DNA of 34,826 nt. Source: Bacillota bacterium. GTDB lineage: Bacteria; Bacillota_I; Bacilli_A; Erysipelotrichales; Erysipelotrichaceae. The translations under genes were made by a program, and so were the position numbers. This document shows, piece after piece, positions 32,292-34,826 of this stretch. The notes under the pieces are model-generated. The model did not search any database and was not told the DNA's origin. It saw only the letters and a list, made by a program, of their open reading frames with translations. Position 1 is the first letter of the stretch, and each line of letters starts with the position of its first letter. The stretch covers positions 1 through 34,826 of the forward strand of contig JAEWFZ010000032.1 of assembly GCA_023388535.1 (NCBI GenBank), in the 5' to 3' direction.

Positions 32292-32843
32292 TTGAAAGAC
32301 AAAATAATTGAAAAAGCTACAGAATTATTTATGAGTAAAGGATATTTAGCAACTTCTACAAGAGATATTGTTAAAGAACTAAATATTACTCAGCCTGCAC
32401 TTTATCACCATTATAAAAATAAAGAACTCATATATATCGAAGTATTAAGTCGATTTGCCGTAAATACTGGCAAGGGACTTATTGCTGTGCTAAATTCTGA
32501 TCAAGATGATAATACTAAATTAATTAATATGAGTTTATATTTAAAGAATAATCATCCTTTCAATCTTTCTTTAATGATGCATGATATGCATAAAGAGTTA
32601 TCAATAGAATCCAGAATACAGTTATTACAATTATGGAAAGAGTTCTATCTTACCCCTTTTGTAACTTATTTTGAAAGTATACAAGATAAAACAAGCAGTG
32701 AGTTGAATCCAAGTATTTTAACCCGCCATTTTCTGACAAGCATTTCAGCTTATATAAATGATCATGAGCCTAGCCATACAATGGAATCCCTACGAATTGA
32801 AGACTATATAAGGATTTTCTTGTATGGAATAAAAGAAAAATAG
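32292..32843 (+). CDS. TetR-family transcriptional regulator
   Basis: This 183-residue protein has a standard TetR N-terminal domain: KATELFMSKGYLATSTRDIV (about 8-27) and the recognition helix ITQPALYHHYKNKELIY (about 33-49). The all-helical C-terminal ligand domain is not assignable. The start is TTG at 32292, with a perfect GGAGGT before it. It is divergent from the DUF2177-FakA/DegV-DUF1295 operon and very probably represses it through the palindrome at 32165. Lipid or acyl-CoA ligands are common in regulators of fatty-acid genes, but that is only inference here. Confidence 0.88.
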   Translation: MKDKIIEKATELFMSKGYLATSTRDIVKELNITQPALYHHYKNKELIYIEVLSRFAVNTGKGLIAVLNSDQDDNTKLINMSLYLKNNHPFNLSLMMHDMHKELSIESRIQLLQLWKEFYLTPFVTYFESIQDKTSSELNPSILTRHFLTSISAYINDHEPSHTMESLRIEDYIRIFLYGIKEK

Positions 32844-32881
32844 ATTCTATTCAGGATAAGCTCATAATACATTTCATAAAG

Positions 32882-32906
32882 AAACACTAACTTCGGTTTA
32901 GTGTTT
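32882..32906 (-). terminator. Hairpin at the end of the TetR gene and cupin remnant
   Basis: AAACACTAA (32882-32890) pairs with TTAGTGTTT (32898-32906) around CTTCGGT. The stop codon of the cupin remnant lies in one arm. T tails are weak on both strands. Confidence 0.5.
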
Positions 32907-33027
32907 GTTCGTTTGGATCTTCAATCGCATCTTGATGGGTTTTATGAACTGTTCCCTCTAGATGGTCAGGCCCTGCATAAATTCTATTGAGTTTTAATGG
33001 TTCACTTCCTGTATTAGTAACATACAA
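32887..33027 (-). pseudogene. C-terminal remnant of a cupin-domain gene
   Basis: The minus strand reads VTNTGSEPLKLNRIYAGPDH, then LEGTVHKTHQDAIED, and stops 8 codons later. This closely follows the C-terminus of small single-domain cupins in which a GTEHNV-x-NTG-x-EP-x-KLY-x-IY-x-P-x-H-x-x-GTVH-x-T pattern is usual. There is an in-frame stop immediately upstream and no N-terminal metal-binding half, so this is a remnant. Confidence 0.7.
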
Positions 33028-33045
33028 TTATTAGGTTTTACATTG

Positions 33046-33343
33046 ATGGACAAATCATTTAAAAAATCAGATATTCAATTATCGAAGGAAGAGACTCGAA
33101 ATATCAGTAAACTACTAATTAACAAAATGGAACAGTTTAATTTGACAAACTCGATAATAAATGGGTGCACGTCATGATGAAAGTGTCGTAGTGGATAACA
33201 ATGAAATTATAGTATCTGGGATAAAGTTTAGATATCATATTCCTACATAAGAAACCTCTGCTTGGGTAATAGTTATAGCAAATGGTGAAGTAATTACATT
33301 GGAAAGATTAATTCTTTGGGCCAATCAAATGAATAGTCGTTAA
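33046..33343 (+). pseudogene. Broken open frame of about 100 codons, unrecognised
   Basis: An ATG frame (MDKSFKKSDIQLSKEETRNI and on) runs to TGATGA near 33175. A one-base shift restores a continuation (GARHDESVVVDNNEIIVSGI), which has one TAA and then continues ETSAWVIVIANGEVITLERL to a final TAA at 33343. The coherent residues on both sides of the breaks suggest a decayed real gene. I recognise no family. Confidence 0.45.
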
Positions 33344-33363
33344 TAGAAAAATGGTTACATGAT

Positions 33364-33472
33364 TTTTTGACATTATTTTGACATCACTATCCCCTATTTT
33401 CTCACCATTCTCAAAAATGGCATACAAAAAGTCCGCTGTTTAAGCAAACTTTTAAGATTCTTATAAACTTTC
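33364..33472 (+). repeat. Direct repeat, copy B (right boundary of accessory segment)
   Basis: The 109 bases match copy A at 25787-25894 at about four positions in five, in the same orientation. They include the paired TTTTGACAT units, the TTCTCAC/ATTCTCAAAAATG core and the shared end TTATAAACTTTC or similar. Confidence 0.75.
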
Positions 33473-33700
33473 TGGTACTATTGTTCCGTATGCAAAAGTG
33501 AGTAAACAGTTCCACACTTATATCTTGAAGACTGTTAGTTATCGACTCTCATCATCTAGTTACTGCAATTAAGCTGTATGCCTATTCACACGGTATTGTT
33601 CTCTAAGTAAAACTAATAGATTCTTCCATGCTTTCTATCTTTCAAATTAACTGTTTGTAGAAACCTAAATTTGGGTTTCTATTCTCTTTAAAAAATAAAT

Positions 33701-34138
33701 TCAGCGTTCAGACATATACTTTTCTATTTCACTAGATATTAACTTGCGTACCTGTGTATTGGGAAACTCAGCATACTCCGAAATAAAAAAGACTGGGTTC
33801 ATTCCTTTGCAAGCTTTATCTTTATTTTTCTTTAAGTATAATTGCAAATCATCAGTTTTTGCAAAAATTTTATAAAATACTCTGCCCTTTGCATTATTTA
33901 TTTCATAAATTCCGCAAGCTTTTTTCATTGTATAATCTGCGCTTCTTAAATATAGTTTAGCAATATCTAAGGACTTAAAGGAGAAATTCCACCTCTGTAA
34001 TCCTCTAAGCGGATCACATTCAATACAAATACATCTCCCACAAGTACCACAAATATACTGTGTATGGTTTTCCAAACAATCTATAGGATTTAATAGTGGA
34101 GTTATTCTATTCTTATCAATATAACATTCTTCACACAT
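33701..34138 (-). CDS. Cysteine-rich zinc-ribbon-like protein, unknown function
   Basis: This 145-residue protein has eight cysteines in the first 41 residues (C2, C5, C21, C30, C33, C36, C38, C41; MCEECY, then YICGTCGRCICIEC), a pattern expected to bind one or two zinc ions. A helical and beta region follows (FKSLDIAKLYLRSADYTMKK, IYEINNAKGRVFYKIF). I have the impression of a conserved uncharacterised Bacillota family. I chose the ATG at 34138 because AAGGAGGGG precedes it; the longer frame to 34171 spans that site. It stands alone in decayed DNA and was probably brought in by the mobile segment. Confidence 0.75.
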   Translation of the reverse strand: MCEECYIDKNRITPLLNPIDCLENHTQYICGTCGRCICIECDPLRGLQRWNFSFKSLDIAKLYLRSADYTMKKACGIYEINNAKGRVFYKIFAKTDDLQLYLKKNKDKACKGMNPVFFISEYAEFPNTQVRKLISSEIEKYMSER

Positions 34139-34388
34139 ATATTGTCCCCTCCTTAAAATTAGTAAATCCATTATATCAATTTATTGATTTCAAATATTTT
34201 TTAAGCAATATAATTAAATTGATTAGTTTCATCAAATTGCATTTCTCATCACTATTTCCACTGACAAAGTAATTGTAGATGGGTTAGATAAATGAAGAAA
34301 GATTGATGAATATAATTATAAATAGTAAACTTACCTCAAATAGTTTTAATTTTTTGACATCATTTTGACATCACTAACCGATTATTCT
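34139..34388. other. Non-coding stretch before the right IS
   Basis: This is AT-rich DNA with no open frame of note. The first 30 bases carry the ribosome binding site and promoter region of the zinc-ribbon gene. The last 38 bases are the third copy of the long repeat. I see nothing else. Confidence 0.5.
34351..34388 (+). repeat. Partial direct repeat, copy C, interrupted by the IS
   Basis: The 38 bases match the first 38 bases of copy A with two differences, and the match ends exactly where the IS begins at 34389. The last 8 bases, ATTATTCT, would be the target duplication if the IS inserted here. Confidence 0.75.
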
Positions 34389-34826
34389 GGCTCGTTCAAG
34401 AAGTTTTAGAAAAATAGCTATCCGCTATAAGGGATTTATAGATGGCCGCTATAAGGAACTTTTAGAATCAGCTAGTGAAGGACCAAAATCAGTATGATTG
34501 AGGTCCTTTTTTCTTAGCATTAAGAACGTATAGTATCCTTAGTCTTAAAGTATCTAAATTTCGATATCCAGCGGCATTTCGAATTAATAGTTTAATAATA
34601 TTGTTACGTGACTCAATAGGTCCATTAGAAATTCGCCTTGAATCTAACCATGTGAATGAATTAAGTATTTCTCTCTTCCATTTCATGAGAGTTCTCCCAA
34701 CTCTCCGTAAATCCGAGTGGGTGTGGTAGACGCATGTCGATATAAAGTGGTCTAGTTTTGTCTCCACTAAATTTAAATCTTTACGAGCGTTAATCCAAAG
34801 ATATTCTTCTTTTAAGTTATAAATTT
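34389..34826 (-). mobile_element. ISL3-family insertion sequence (right copy, partial)
   Basis: The end GGCTCGTTCAAGAAG starts at 34389. About 100 bases of non-coding tail follow, with repeated CGCTATAAGG-like units and the transposase-end hairpin, then the C-terminal transposase coding region to the window edge. It is in opposite orientation to the copy at position 1. Confidence 0.85.
34489..34826 (-). CDS. ISL3-family transposase, C-terminal part (partial at the window edge)
   Basis: At least 112 codons are open to the right edge, so the true start lies outside; an internal GTG at 34767 is not the start. The C-terminal catalytic-domain end is typical of ISL3 transposases: SNGPIESRNNIIKLLIRNAA followed by GYRNLDTLRLRILYVLN. 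The Glu in GPIESRNN is the expected last residue of the DDE triad. The protein ends KKKGPQSY, identical to the remnant at 1-27. Confidence 0.88.
   Translation of the reverse strand, partial: IYNLKEEYLWINARKDLNLVETKLDHFISTCVYHTHSDLRRVGRTLMKWKREILNSFTWLDSRRISNGPIESRNNIIKLLIRNAAGYRNLDTLRLRILYVLNAKKKGPQSY

Larger units (their letters stand above)
32844..33700. other. Decayed region between the TetR gene and the zinc-ribbon gene
   Basis: These 857 bases contain no intact gene. They hold a hairpin, the C-terminal remnant of a cupin gene on the minus strand, a broken plus-strand frame of about 100 codons, and direct repeat copy B. From 33473 to 33700 I see only AT-rich DNA and a weak hairpin (AGAAACC/GGTTTCT near 33659) that may end the minus-strand gene at 33701. 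Confidence 0.6.

Noticed and set aside
26649..32843. Haem-responsive HrtR-HrtBA system formed by the TetR and ABC genes
   Set aside because: The TetR gene is 4.5 kb away, is divergent from a different operon and has its operator there; nothing in the permease shows haem specificity.
25787..34388. CRISPR array suggested by repeated TTTTGACATCA and TTCTCA units
   Set aside because: The units are 9-11 bases, tandem, without unique spacers, and the long copies are kilobases apart; no cas gene is present.

Overview
The window reads as chromosomal DNA of a low-GC, walled Gram-positive bacterium (Bacillota). The reasons are AT-rich intergenic DNA, strong AGGAGG-type ribosome binding sites, lipobox lipoproteins, and peptidoglycan-modifying genes (an ATP-grasp ligase resembling D-aspartate ligase, and an OatA-like O-acetyltransferase). 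There is also a CoxR-free, SpxB-type pyruvate oxidase and an MhqR-type electrophile-stress operon. All six tRNA genes encode CCA. TGA is used as a stop codon at several gene ends. I cannot name the genus.

Layout. Positions 1-127 are the tail of an ISL3-family insertion sequence, and 34389-34826 is the tail of a second copy in the opposite orientation, so the window lies between two inverted IS copies. From 0.1 to 25.4 kb the content looks like ordinary chromosome: a small membrane protein and a YihY/BrkB protein (divergent), a six-tRNA operon (Val-Thr-Tyr-Gln-Lys-Gly), a lipoprotein, two CAP-domain exported proteins (one with four G5 repeats), a small Xre protein and an AI-2E-family permease. 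Next comes a minus-strand housekeeping run (cupin, Nudix, unknown, diacylglycerol-kinase-like, DUF1801, Maf), an S41-like protein and a purine nucleoside phosphorylase. A five-gene Mhq-like operon (two VOC ring-cleaving dioxygenases, MarR repressor, carboxylesterase, flavin reductase-like) has a 26-bp palindrome at its promoter and is divergent from pyruvate oxidase. An envelope group follows: ATP-grasp ligase, aldo/keto reductase, an oatA-like gene split by a frameshift, a membrane GDPD gene split by an in-frame TGA, and a MarR regulator.

At 25.47 kb a birA-like gene is cut off after its DNA-binding domain. From there to the right end the DNA is accessory. Two diverged direct repeats (25787-25894 and 33364-33472) bracket about 7.5 kb. 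A third, partial copy (34351-34388) is interrupted by the right-hand IS. Inside is a TetR regulator with a perfect palindromic operator. It diverges from DUF2177, a FakA/DegV (fatty-acid kinase) fusion and DUF1295, followed after a hairpin by UvsE fused to DUF1722 and a two-gene MacB/HrtBA-like ABC transporter. Gene remnants lie beyond the TetR gene.

The most interesting hypothesis is that the TetR-DUF2177-FakA/DegV-DUF1295-UvsE/DUF1722 block is a mobile membrane-lipid plus UV-damage response module. A second observation is a group of genes whose -10 box lies exactly six bases before the ATG, which suggests leaderless mRNAs.
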